64,000 nucleotides of DNA. Source: Costus lasius. Taxonomy: Eukaryota; Streptophyta; Magnoliopsida; Zingiberales; Costaceae. The stretch lies in contig CM050447.1 in NCBI GenBank assembly GCA_027563935.2, positions 80,275,461 to 80,339,460 on the forward strand. Reading direction: 5' to 3'. Shown piece by piece: positions 33,950 to 45,635 of the stretch. The translations under genes were made by a program, and so were the position numbers. Each line of letters opens with the position of its first letter. The first letter of the stretch is position 1. Below the pieces are notes generated by a model, which was given only the letters and a program-made list of their open reading frames with translations, was not told the origin of the DNA and did no database searches.

Positions 33950-34735
33950 GGGCTTGTTTCCTTCGACAAAAAGTTGGACGAAAAGGAAGGAAATCTAGTT
34001 TTTTTTTGTTTCTTTGGATAGAAAGTGAATGAATGGGAAGAAAATTTCTTTATTTTTTGTCGAAAATATTTCCTCTCAAATTAGGCAAAAAACAAAAATC
34101 TCATCGTGACGCGCTACATTTCTCCCTTATTCCTTGCCCTGCCCCACCTCTCCACCCTCGTTCCTCACTGGCACTGCCCACCTCCTTCCTCCTCCCTTCT
34201 CCCTTGCACCGGTGAACTCGTCCATCTCGCACCTCTCGTGGAGCTCGTGTCTGCCTCCCGCCTCTCGCCTCTTACCCAGCTCGCCCGCATCCCGTCGAGC
34301 ACTCGCCCACCACTGTTGCATCCTTGTTGTGCTCATTTCTCCTCACCGAGCTCGCTGCCTCCTTCCGAGCATCACTACCTCCCTGCTAATCTTGCAGCTC
34401 CCCGTTGTGCTCGTTGTCTCCCTCTGAGCTCGCACCGCCGCCTCCTTGCCGAGCTTGCTGCTCCCACGCCACTAGTTTCCCCTGCCGAGCTCCTGCCCAC
34501 TGTCATCACCTCCTTGCCCCCCATGCCGCCAGTCCTCCTTGTCGAACTTGCTACCCCTCACCGAGCTTGTTCCCGCTGCCGCCGCCAACCTCGCTACTTC
34601 ATCTATTTTTTTCTTTTTGTTAGGAAGACAACGTCCATCACGTGAGAACTAGGTGACATTCTTTCCTTTCCTTTATTATTATTTTTTTCTTGGTTAACTC
34701 TTTCTTCCCCTCTGATTTTCCTTCCAAACACAGCC
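33950..34735. mobile_element. PIF/Harbinger (Tourist-like) non-autonomous element
   Basis: The ends GGGCTTGTTTCC and CCAAACACAGCC resemble Tourist-like terminal repeats, and TAA flanks both sides (33947-33949, 34736-34738). The interior (34100-34610) is C/T-rich low-complexity DNA whose open frames are not credible genes. Terminal repeats are imperfect. Confidence 0.55.
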
Positions 34736-34738
34736 TAA

Positions 34739-35400
34739 ACTATCGAAGCCAATTTGAAAATTTAAGAAAAGCAAGGGGTAAGTTTACAATCAGCCATAAA
34801 AATCTAATTTTGCATAGATTGGATTTCAATTAGTTCATAAATTGAAACTAGTTTTTTACGGATCCACCATCAGTCTGCCTGGGTTCTTGATCACTTCTAG
34901 ACGATTGACCAATACATTCAATTACTGACTTTGGAGATTCAATGGTCGTCTATGAATTGAACAATTACTTCTTGGCCACATCACTCGATGAGTATTGACT
35001 ACTTGACAAGTGTCGATGACTCGATGATTCTATGTATCTATTTTTTTTAACTTAAAATTTTAACCTATTAATACAAAAATAATTTGTAAATAAAGACAGA
35101 AAATATAAAACGTATAACTCACTACAAAATGTAATATTAATAAAAGCATTTTAAAAAATAAATTGTATTTTATTCTTCTTCAATTATATCCGGATAAAAT
35201 AATAAAAAATGTAAAAATAATTTAGCTTCTAATATTCCCCCTTCATAAAATAAGAAATAATTTATATATTGTGAAAATAATTTCTCTTCTAAGTATCTTA
35301 TTTCATTAAAAAAAATAAAGATAATATTATTATTCTTATATTTATTTTAATATGTTGTTATAATTTTATTTTTCTAGTTATATTTATGTTTTTGACATTT
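34739..35400. other. AT-rich upstream region of the RING-H2 gene
   Basis: No coding capacity. It probably contains the promoter of the RING-H2 gene, but no core motif can be fixed. Confidence 0.4.
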
Positions 35401-35749
35401 TACTCCCTCGAATGAACTCAAGCTAGGAGAAAGAAGAATTTGTGCGCCATTCTTGGCGCCGAACCCGTCGCCATCGAACAATCCACCGTCCTCCACTCCC
35501 CGTTCTCTTCCTCCACGTCGTAAATCGAACAAACAGATGGAACCAAAAAAAGGATCGCAAAAAACACAGATTCTTTGCTTCGAATTCAAGCATTTCGCTT
35601 CTTTCTTCCATCTCCCAGCAATTATTATTCTCTCGATCAATTCGAGCAACACTAATTCTTGATTTTTCTCTGATCCGGATTGCTCTGCATCGTCGATGCA
35701 AGATATATGACCCCTCGGTGAGGAGCAAAGGTGGATCAATTCTTCACTC

Positions 35750-36757
35750 ATGGCCGCCACCGAGCGCAGCGAGGCTTGGATCGCTGAGCCGACCAGAGAC
35801 TGCCCCGTGGGCTTCTGCAGCATCTACTGCCACCACTGGTGCTACCTGCTATTCCCCCCTCCTCCCCCGGCGCTCATCATCTCGCCGGAGGCTACCTCGC
35901 GTTCACCCTTCTCCCCCCTCGCCATCGCCATCATCGGAGTCCTCGTCACCGCATTCCTACTCGTCAGCTACTACGCCATCGCCTCCAAGTACTGCGGCGC
36001 CTTCGCCTCGCTCCGTCGCCACCACCACCCCAGCGGATCGATCAACCGCGAACCCAATCGCGAACGCGAAGCATGGCACGTGGTGGCCTCCCCACGTCGC
36101 GGGCTCGACCAGGCCGCGATCGATAGCATCGCGCGGTGGAGGTACAAGAAGGCCGACGGCTTGGTCGAGGGCGGCGATTGTTCGATTTGCCTCGGCGAGT
36201 TCCGGGAGGACGAGAGCCTCCGCCTTCTTCCCAAATGTGGCCACGCTTTCCACCTCCGTTGCGTCGATACTTGGTTGAAGTCGCACTCGAATTGCCCCCT
36301 TTGCCGGGCTCCCGTGACGGCGGCGAACGGGCCACGGGGAGAAGACAACGGGCAGAATGTACAGGTGAGAGAAGAGGAGAACCCAATTGAAAACATTGCT
36401 GTAGAGGCAATTCCACAAATACATGGCGGGTCGGAAGGGACAGAGAGCGACGCGGCAGTTGAGATGATGGAGAGTAATCTCCGGACGCTCAGGAGATGTG
36501 CTTCGATGGGCTCTTTGCGTCACGGAGGCGAGGTGAACATGGAGGAGCTTGTAGCAGCTGCAAATGGTGGAATTTTGATTGGAAGCAGTTCGTCAACAGT
36601 GAGCAGAGTAGAGCTTGCAAAGAGTGGCAACAGCAGCAACTTTGATGGGAGCTTGCAGTGTTGTGCTAGGAGTCCGCCATTGGTGAGATCGTTCTCCAGT
36701 GGGAGGCTCGGATTCAGAAGAAATGGAAGGGTAAGGAATACAATTCTTCCATTGTAA
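35750..36757 (+). CDS. ATL-family RING-H2 E3 ubiquitin ligase
   Basis: This is an intronless gene for a membrane-anchored RING-H2 E3 ligase of 335 residues. Such proteins recruit an E2 enzyme and ubiquitinate targets at membranes. Visible parts, in order, are a Cys-rich N-terminus with a Pro run, a transmembrane helix at about residues 57-76 (LAIAIIGVLVTAFLLVSYYA), a basic stretch, the ATL signature GLD (118-120), and a complete RING-H2. The zinc ligands are C144, C147, C163, H165, H168, C171, C182 and C185, with the E2-contact tryptophan W175 and spacing C-x2-C-x15-C-x-H-x2-H-x2-C-x10-C-x2-C. A long C-terminal tail with Ser/Arg motifs follows, as in the ATL51/52 group. The ATG at 35750 is in good context (tcactcATGGCC) and the 5' half is very GC-rich. 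It appears intact. The substrate is unknown. Confidence 0.93.
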   Translation: MAATERSEAWIAEPTRDCPVGFCSIYCHHWCYLLFPPPPPALIISPEATSRSPFSPLAIAIIGVLVTAFLLVSYYAIASKYCGAFASLRRHHHPSGSINREPNREREAWHVVASPRRGLDQAAIDSIARWRYKKADGLVEGGDCSICLGEFREDESLRLLPKCGHAFHLRCVDTWLKSHSNCPLCRAPVTAANGPRGEDNGQNVQVREEENPIENIAVEAIPQIHGGSEGTESDAAVEMMESNLRTLRRCASMGSLRHGGEVNMEELVAAANGGILIGSSSSTVSRVELAKSGNSSNFDGSLQCCARSPPLVRSFSSGRLGFRRNGRVRNTILPL

Positions 36758-37356
36758 TAAGTCTGCGAGTGTTTTTTGGGCAAACTAATGATCGAAAATT
36801 TCAGTCATCCAGTTTTACACGAAAGAAATTGGGGACTTCTCTCCTAATCGTGAGATTAATTCTTAGTGCATCGTATGCTTAAAGTAAATCTAAGTTCTGA
36901 TACGCTATAAATATTATTTAATTTAATTCATAGTTAAAATTTCCAAATTTATATATTATTAAAGAAAAATTAAATTTATAATTAGTACAATGTCAAATGA
37001 TTGTAATCAAAATACTGTACATATTATTTATTTCAATTGATAATAATAGTATGAATTATTTAAATAATATAGTATCGCATTTTTATGATTTGTATTTAAT
37101 CTCTATTATAATATAATCCTTTGCATAGATATAATCTAAATTATTTAAATAATATAATTTAAATCTTCAACTACACCCCTTTTTAGTATGACTTGTAGTC
37201 ATATACATATATACTCTCTTGTAAGAGGGACTTTGTAGAGATGCATATAGAATCTTCTCCTAGAGGAAAAAAATTTTTAACGGGTACCTGCTTTGGAAAT
37301 CAAAAAATGGCGTAGCATTGTACCATTAATTGGTACTTTGAGATTCGTGTCCATGC
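36758..37356. other. 3' flank of the RING-H2 gene, AT-rich
   Basis: Holds the presumed 3' UTR and AT-rich intergenic DNA. Nothing else is seen. Confidence 0.5.
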
Positions 37357-37364
37357 ATTGAGAT

Positions 37365-39028
37365 TAAAAGTGGCCAATGGGCCGGGCCGGCCCACAGCCC
37401 GCATAGTCCGGCACGGCATGGGTCCAGCACGACATGTTGACCAAGTCAACGGTCTGCGGGCGGCCCATGGCCCGGCTCGAGCCGTGCAAGGCTGGAGGGT
37501 TCAGGGCACGACACGCGTAATTAATATTTTTTTATTTTTGGTGCTAAAATTTAAATTTTTACCTATGTTATTTTACATTTATACCCCCTTAAAGTATCCT
37601 AAAAAATTAAATTTATAGGTATAATTGTCTTTTAGCTATAAAATTATTATTTTATTCTCTTTTAATAATATAAAATATAGGATAAATTTGTAAATTTACA
37701 CTCATTTCATCTTTATAAATTCTAGATAGTTCTTTATATTTTTCACACACAAAATTTTAGTTTGAATTATTTTTTTATTACATTCCTCTTAATCACGTGA
37801 GTTTCAATTACTCGTTAATTGTGTTTGTAGTCTTGCAGGTGAGCACGAGGCATATAGAAAAATGATAGATAATAGAAGAGTGATGATAATTATCATTCTG
37901 CCAAATTCTCAACGTTCAATCTTCCTTAATCTACCTTAAATTTTTTCAATGCTGATCAATGGAGAATCACTATTTTTATGTATTATCGAACGTATTATTC
38001 AAATGATACGAATTGATGTATTCAGGTTCGAAGAACACTTTATCCATTTATCTGATCATGCAAGACAACAATTTTGGCTTCTCCCTCCCCTTTTGGGGTT
38101 GAGATTGAGATAGAGGTCGAGGACTTTGAAATAAATGATAGTGAGGAGGACAGTGATAATATCAACGATGAGCCGGAACAATGTATCGAAACAAACCAAT
38201 CACAAGAGTCACTTGAGTTTTTTATTGTTGAAGAAGGAGGTAGAGCTGAAAACATGGAGTACGCAATATGCATAGAGAAGATGGAGCACGAAGAGCGAGT
38301 ATGCTTAATACAAAGCTCGCACATCTTCCATAGTAGTTGCTTGTGTCGCTAGCTACTGGTCAATTATTTATGCCTATTATGTCGGTAATTAATTTAAGCT
38401 TAAATGTAAATTTATGAATATGAAATTTAATCGAATTAGTTTTAACTTTAGTCATATTAGTGTTGTTAATAAATAAATAAATATTAATTTAATAAAATAT
38501 ATTAAAATTAAAATTATATATTTTTAAAATAAAATAAAATAAATTAATTAAATAATAATTTAATTTTTTTAAAAAAATTTATGCAACATACTTAATTCTC
38601 ACTTTCTCATTTTTTTAATTTTTTCTTATTTTATATATTTTAATTAATTAATAATTTACCTATTTTTAAATTTATTTTAATTATATTTTTATATTATTTT
38701 TATATTCGGCCCGTAGGTCAAAGTCGACCTGTGAGCCAAATTCGGGTCGGGTCAGGCACGGCCCGCATGCCGAATCCTGACCCATTGGGCCAGATTAAAC
38801 CCGCGTGCCGATTCCAACCCTCGGGCCGGTTTTAGCCCGCTTGCCGGATCCGGCACAGCACAATCTCTGGGTCCAGCATAGCTCGCGGCATGATTAGCCA
38901 TGCCGGCCAAGGCACGGCTCAAGTGTTCACTCGGCCCGGGCACAACACGATTGCAAATGGGCTATGCTTAGCATGGCCCGCCAGGAGCCGGGCCCGAGCT
39001 AGCCCGAGCACGGCCATGGCCACCTCTA
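37365..39028. mobile_element. hAT-type element 3 carrying a RING-finger gene fragment
   Basis: The ends TAAAAGTGGCCA and TGGCCACCTCTA are near-perfect inverted repeats. They are flanked by attgagat (37357-37364) and cttgagat (39029-39036), an 8-bp duplication with one mismatch. Both sub-terminal zones are rich in GGCCCG/CGGGCC motifs. No transposase is present. The interior carries a decayed RING-H2 sequence at 38074-38388. Confidence 0.82.
38074..38388 (+). pseudogene. RING-H2 finger gene fragment inside hAT element 3
   Basis: The frame reads an acidic stretch (EIEIEVEDFEINDSEEDS) and then a decayed RING-H2: YAICIEKMEHEERVCLI, SSHIFHSSCLCR, a TAG stop at 38350-38352, and in the same frame beyond it a final C-x2-C pair (CLLC) before TAA at 38386-38388. 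The first zinc Cys is Tyr, the third-ligand Cys is lost, and the stop stands where RING fingers usually have the conserved Trp. No ATG opens this frame; an ATG at 38058 lies in another frame. It resembles acidic RING-H2 ligases other than the ATL gene upstream, so it is probably a captured fragment and not a local duplication. Confidence 0.7.
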
Positions 39029-39036
39029 CTTGAGAT

Positions 39037-40480
39037 GCATAACACACGAATCTCAAAACACTAATTAATAGTGCGAGTAGCTCACTAGGAAATTTTTTCC
39101 CTCCTGGGATACACTATTTGAGTTTTTTTGCAACGTTTAAAGACTAATCCTTCTCTCTACACAAGAGTATGACAATCATCTTATAATTTGAGTTTTAATA
39201 ATAACTCCAATGGGTAATATTCTTTTTACAAATTTTTTTAAAATGTTCATTTTATCAACTAGTTAACGTATTGTTATCCATTAAATCTTTTACGGGGATA
39301 GCATATGATGAAAGTCCAAAGATTGGTCTTATAATTTAATAGGATATTATCCTATCATTTTTATTGAATATATTTTTTTTAATTAACTAGGATATTTGTC
39401 GTAACACGTTTATAAAAGGCATTTATTGGATCCAATAATCTATTATTTGCACATCAACATATTTATTTTGTTTGTTTATTATTACATGCAACCCTCATAT
39501 TTTAAAATTTTAAATAAATATTAGTTATAATTGAATGCTATTTTTTTAGGAAATATATAAATGTTAAACATATTAGATTTCTACGTATTATTTAAACAAC
39601 GTAATTAAAAATTAAAACCTACACAAATATGTTTGAAGAATATTTATCGGATATGTGATAATCAACTACAATAAAATTCTTTATGTCGAAACATGGAGAA
39701 CGGAGAATTAAGTGGAAGTGTACATGATAAATCCATCAATTTGCCTATGGAATTGATTTTGCTTAGATCTTCCAAAACTATGTGTTTCCAAACTTCCAAG
39801 AAAAACAAGTGAGTATTTTTCTATAAACTTGGGATGAGTCCAACTAATGGGATACTACTCCTTATATAAGAAAACATATTTCCATAAAAGAAAATATTCC
39901 CTGTTATCTTTTGAGGGCTATGACATATTAAATTATTATTTTTATTTTTAGCCCATCATAAAAATAAAAATAATTTTTTAGTTTCTATTTATTAAATATT
40001 CCATACAATTCGAGATATTTTAGCCCATTATCTAATTCTTTATTTGATTATTTTAATTGGGCTAAATTAATGATAGCCATATACAATTAAATAATATATA
40101 TGCGGGCTCATATTAATTGTATACAACAACCTCTCACTTGGGCTTATATATATCACCTCGATAATTGCATATCCTTAGGAGCTTATTATTACTATTATTA
40201 TTGGAAAAAAATATCTCTATCAATCTCACCTATGATTATATTAACATAAGATTAAAGCAACCTTCATTATATATATCATGACTAACTTAGCAGTGGTTAC
40301 AAATGTCAATATAATCAATGACATAGATCATGTGTAGATGTAGCATAAAAATTTCATGCAATGTGATCTTAACATATTGATTTTCAACTACTCCAACTTT
40401 ATGCTTTAGTGAGATTAAACCAAATAAATATGTTCAGAGTGAACTATAAACTTTATTACGTAATAAATTGAATGTGTACA
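39037..40480. other. AT-rich intergenic sequence
   Basis: No supported gene or repeat boundary is seen. Confidence 0.5.
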
Positions 40481-41966
40481 TGATGTCTGGTATTCATATA
40501 AGATTTATACTATACTTTTTATGCATAATTTTTTCTATTCTTATCATGGTTTTACTTATTTTGACTAATATCTTTTTCTTTATTCAGAATCTTTACATCT
40601 TTTCGCTTTTATTATACTTTACCTGAAAATGACTATATTTTGATAGATTTTGAAGAAACCAAGTGCACAAATGAATTCTACAAGTCCAGACGAATTGCCC
40701 ATCAAATTTTGTGCAAATCATAGCTTATTTGAAGAATATGTCCTGCCCGTACTTTTTATCACGGCCGTATTTTCTGGAAGGGCACAGAAAGAAATATGGC
40801 TCACCGGTGATGAAAATCACGGCCGTGATTTGTTGAAGAAAATCCACATATGGAAATATGACCTGCCTATGATCATTTTCACAGTCGTATTTGTGTCAGG
40901 TTTTATTTCCAGAAGACATAGAAAGAAATACAACCAGACCGTATTTATAATCACGACCGTATTTCTGTCCACAAAACTCGAGTTAGACTCGATTTCTCGC
41001 TTGATTTGATTCCTTTTGACGCCAAATTTTGGGAAAAACCTATTCTAAGGATGGAGAACTATATAAGGAAGCTTTAGAGCAATTATCAAAACTTTTTGGC
41101 TAATTTTCAAGCGAAATTTGATAAAGAAGCGAGAGTTAGGGCGACAGCCGGCGAGCAGCGTTTCATCACCAGAAAAGCTTTGATTTTCTGGCTGGCTGGC
41201 GTCAATCTTCATTAGGAAGCCTTACACTTTATCTTCCTAGTTGATTCTAATTTTATTTTGCCAATTATAATTAAAAACATGGATTTTTATAATGTTGATA
41301 TATTACTATGTCAACGTAAACTTATTATTCAGGATTATGGTTGTAACCCACTATATTTTCATGACTTGATATTTGATTTCTTTCTTATGAAGTAGTTTGC
41401 TTGTGTTTGATTCAATTATTGTTGTGCTAATTACATGTTGATTACTGGCCATAATTTGCATACTTAGAGATGTTGCAAGAAGTACTGAGAGGTGAATTGC
41501 GATGTCAGATCTATAGTTTTTGGACAAGTTGATTCGAACACGAGAGTAGTTCGAATCGACTTGAGGGATTTCATAGATTTGTCAAGAACCCATTGGGTTT
41601 ATCTCAAATTAATAACCACAAGAGTAGAGGATTAATTCGGATAGACACCGGATTATACTACTGAGAGGGGGCAATTTGTACATGCGGATAAATCCCCTTC
41701 GGCACAGTAAATCCTTATTTAGATATTTTTTTAATTAGAAAAGACATGAAACACAGTGTGGTGAACCCGAAGTCTTGAATTTCCATCAAATTGATTACAA
41801 CCAAAGTCTGTTTTACTAATTCTTCAATTTAGTTAAGACAAAAACCACTCTTTTTATAGATTAGTCTAGCTAACGATCTTAAGTAGTGTCAATACTTAGC
41901 CATTGGTCCCTGTGAGATCGATATTTTTATTACTTTGATTTGTCCATGCACTTGCGGAACACATCA
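40481..41966 (+). repeat. 5' LTR of element D
   Basis: It ends CACTTGCGGAACACATCA. Inverted-repeat units have the form CACGGCCGT in this family (40740-40970). The hairpin series begins at 41469. Confidence 0.65.
41469..41562 (+). other. GNRA-capped hairpins in LTR D
   Basis: HP1 (41469-41506) has arms GATGTTGCAA/TTGCGATGTC and an inner ACT-GAGA-GGT. The next hairpin (41526-41562) has 13-bp arms, AAGTTGATTCGAA and TTCGAATCGACTT, around CAC-GAGA-GTA. Confidence 0.7.
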
Positions 41967-41972
41967 AGTTTT

Positions 41973-41990
41973 TGGTGCCATTGCCGGAGA
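41973..41990 (+). promoter_or_regulatory. degenerate tRNA-Asp primer binding site, element D
   Basis: TGGTGCCATTGCCGGAGA lies 6 nt after the LTR end, with three changes from the tRNA-Asp complement. Confidence 0.65.
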
Positions 41991-42124
41991 CCAATTTCGC
42001 CGATATTGACTTCAAATAATGATTGATAGACTAGACTTTTATTTTTCTTTTCTTTGTTTATTTAACTCTGTTTGTTTTGTTTTTGAATATATTGTCTAAC
42101 TCCCATCTTAGTTTTAACTATTGA

Positions 42125-45100
42125 TTGGTTATGCCCAAGTGTTCTATGAAGCTATTTGAGGAAGATCCAGAGATTGAAAGAACATTCTGCTTTCGCAGAA
42201 AGCAACTAGCACTGGAAACTTCACAGAAACCTAAGATGGGAGATCATAGATCTTTAAGGGATTACGCAACCCCAAACATGCAAAGGGTTCACTCTAGTAT
42301 TGCTCGCCCTAACATTTAGGCGAACAATTTTGAAATCAAGCTATCTCTACTTTCTATGATTCAACAGAACTAGTTTGGAGGCTTGCCGTCTGAGGATCTT
42401 AATATGCACCTTTCTATATTTCTTGAATACTGTGATATATTGAAAATGAATGGTGTTTCTAATAATGTTTTGCGACTTAGACTTTTTTCTTTTTCTCTCA
42501 GGGATAGGGCATGTGCATGGCTTCACTCTCATCAGCTAGGTTCCATAATAACTTGGGAGGAACTTTCCACTGCTATCCTAGCAAAATGCTTTCCACCAAG
42601 TAAGACTGCACAACTTAGGAACTAGATTACGAGCTTTGTCCAGAAAGAAGGAGAATCACTATTCGAGGCATGAGATCAATTTAAAGAACTTCAGAGGATG
42701 TTTCCACACCACGGCCTCGATAAGTGGGTAATTATTCATACATTCTATAATGTATTAAATTATAATACTCATATGAGAGTTGACACTGCCGCTGGCAGTG
42801 CAATTATGAACAAGAGTGTGGAGGACGCAATGAATTTATTTGAAAAAATGGCTTTGAACCACTATTAGTGGACAAGTGAGAGAGGGTCATCTTCCAAGGT
42901 GCCACATAGGTATGATTTAGATGTTATCACTTCGCTGGCCGCCAAGGTTGATTCTCTAACTCATAAAATGAATTCTTTGAGCCTTAATCCTGCCATTGTT
43001 AATGCTGTTTCGTGTGAGATTTATGGGAATGCAGGTCATTACACATAAGAATATCAGTCGGGAGTTTCTAGACAGGGCGAGTGCAACTCTGAGCAAGCTA
43101 ATGCAATTGGGAATTATAATGGAAGACCACAGAATGACCCATACTCAAGCACTTATAACCCTGGGTGGAGGAACCATCCCAATGTCTCTTAGAGGAGCAA
43201 TCAAAATCAAGCACCTCAAGGTAACAATCGACAGCCCCCTAGCTACCAGTAGAGATAGTACAATCAGCCTCAACTTCAAGCTCCTCAGAAGTCGAACATG
43301 GAGATTCTACTTGAGCAATTTGTTGCCACTTAGACCAAACAGAATGATGAGTTCAGGCAAGAATTCAAACATGTTGGTGAGCCTATCAAGAATCTAACTT
43401 CCAAGATAGAATTTATGGTGACCCATCAGAAGATGTTAGAGACTCAGATAGCTCAGCATGCTAGTTCTTCAAGTAGCCCGACAGGTAGACTACTAGGGAA
43501 ACCAAAGGTAAACCCACATGAGCATTGCAATGCCATTACAACACATAGTGGGAAACAGTTGGAAGAGCCATGAGCACCTGATTCAACACTAGACCAAGAG
43601 GTGCAAGATGATGAACCCACTAAGGAACAGAGAAATGAAGGCAAAGCATTTTCGCGAGATAGGGAGCCAGAGCCAGTTTATGTACCACCACCTCCTTACA
43701 AACCATCAGTACCCTTTCCTCAAAGATTAGCAAAGGCTAAACTCGACAAGCAATTTAAAAAATTTTTAGAGGTAATCAAAAGGCTTTATATTAATATTCC
43801 TTTCACTGATGCATTATCTCGGATGCCTTTATATGCCAAATTTTTGAAAAAATATTGTCCAACAAGTGGAAGTTGGAAGAATATGGAACGGTCGCACTCA
43901 CTGAGGAGTGCAGTGCAATAATTCAGAATAAATTGCCACCGAAGCTTAAAGATCTAGGGAGTTTTTCTATTCTTTGTTTAATTGATGATATGTCTATTGA
44001 CCATATTTTGTGTGATTTAGGGGCTAGTGTCAGCTTAATGCCATATTCTATTTATAAAAAGTTGGACATTGGAGATTTAAAGCCCACTTCTATTTCGCTA
44101 TAGTTGGCTGACTGCTTTGTAAGGCATTCAGTAGGTATTCTTGAGGATGTGCCTATCAAGGCCGGTAAGTTTTTTATTCCTGCTAATTTTGTTATCCTCA
44201 AGATGGAGGAGGATTCTAGACTCCCCATAATTTTTGATTGCCCCTTTTTGGCGATAGCTAGAGCTATGATTGATGTTAAGAATGAGAAACTTATTTTTAA
44301 GATAAGTGAGGATTCTGTAGATTTTGACCTGACCAAAAATTTAAAGAAACCTTCTTTTGCAGGATCCTGTTGTAGTATTGAAGTCTTGAAAGAAGGTTTA
44401 CTGTCAACCATTGATTCCAGGGTGAAGAAGGACCCGCTCGAAGTGTGCCCAATCAAAGGTGATGGTAGTGATAGTGATGAAGTAGAGGAGGTAAGTTCTT
44501 ATTCTGCATTATTGAATTCTGCATGACCACTTGAGCCCAAAAAGTTGAAGGAGGAACACTTGAGCACGATAGAAGGTAATACCAATGAAGTAAAAAGGTA
44601 TGAACTTAAATCTCTCCCAAGTAACCTTAGGTATGAATTTCTTAGAGAGAACTCTACTTTTCCTGTGATTATTAATGCAAATCTTGATGCTTCTCAGACT
44701 GCTAGGCTTTTAGATGAGCTTTGACAGTATAAGAAAGTGATTGGCTACACCCTTGACGATATTAAAGGAATTAACTCTACTATTTATATGCACAGGATAT
44801 TTTTAGAAGAGGGGAACAACCCATCAATTGAGTACCAAAGGAGGCTCAACCCTAATATGAAAGAGGTAGTAAAAAAAAGGAGATACTCAAACTTCTTGAA
44901 GCTAGAGTTATCTACCCCATCTTTGATAGCCAGTGGGTGATCCCGGTGCATGTGGTGCTGAAAGAGGGAGGAATTACCATGCTTAAAAATGAAAATAATA
45001 CTCTTATTTCGATGCGAACGGTAACATGGTGGCAGATATGCATTGACTATCAGAAGTTGAATACTGTCACCCGCAAAGATAACTTTTTCCTTCCTTTTAT

Positions 45101-45635
45101 TGATCAGATGTTAGAACGCTTAGCATGTAATTCTTATTTTTATTATCTTGACAGATATTTTGGTTTCTTTCAGATTCCTATTCATCCCGAAGACTAGAAG
45201 AAGACGACGTTCATGTGCCCACATGGTACTTTTGCTTATTGCCGCATGCCGTTTGGACTCTGCAATGCGCCTTCTACTTTTCAATGTTGCATGATGACTA
45301 TTTTCTCTGATCTCATTGAAGATATTATGGATGTATTTATGAATGATTTTTCCGTATATGGTTCTGATTTTGATATTTGTCTGTCTAATTTATCACGTGT
45401 GTTATAGCGTTGTGAAGAATTTAATTGGGTTTTAAATTGGAAAAAGTGTCACTTTATGGTTAACGAAGGTATCATTTAGGGGCACTTGATTTCTAATCAT
45501 GATATTGAGGTAGATAGGGCAAAGGTGGAGGTGATTGAGAAATTGCCACTACCATCCTCTGTTAAAGGAATTAGGAGTTTTTTTTTTGTCACAGTGGTTT
45601 TTATAGACGCTTTATTAAAAATTTTTCAAAAATTC
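42125..45635 (+). pseudogene. Athila-like gag-protease-RT pseudogene, element D
   Basis: Gag begins near 42125 (RSLRDYATPNMQRVHSSIARP) and shows the retrotransposon gag domain (RLFSFSLRDRACAWLHS, about 42470-42530). A gag zinc knuckle (CEIYGNAGHYT) has lost its second Cys. The gag C-terminus runs to about 43860, where a one-base shift leads into protease. Protease has CDLGASVSLMP (44012-44044) and a later inhibitory-looking change from GRPF to DCPF. RT follows (about 44850-45600) with CIDYQKLNT, MPFGLCNAPSTFQ and FMNDFSVYG, where FMDD is usual. At least a dozen stops, mostly TAG or TAA, break the frame, many consistent with C-to-T change. The copy ends at FYRRFIKNFSKI, where element E's LTR begins. 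Confidence 0.8.

Larger units (their letters stand above)
40481..45635 (+). mobile_element. Athila-like element D, 3' truncated
   Basis: It has an LTR (about 40481-41966), a primer site, and a gag-pol region that stops in RT where element E begins. Its RNase H, integrase and 3' LTR are absent. Many stops and frameshifts indicate an old copy. The LTR start at tgatgtctgg is tentative. Confidence 0.75.

Noticed and set aside
34106..34645. A 179-codon open frame
   Set aside because: It is Ser/Pro/Leu-rich translation of C/T-rich low-complexity DNA inside a Tourist-like element.
35442..36523. Long open frames in other frames over the RING-H2 gene
   Set aside because: They are shadows of the true frame; only the frame from 35750 has domain structure.
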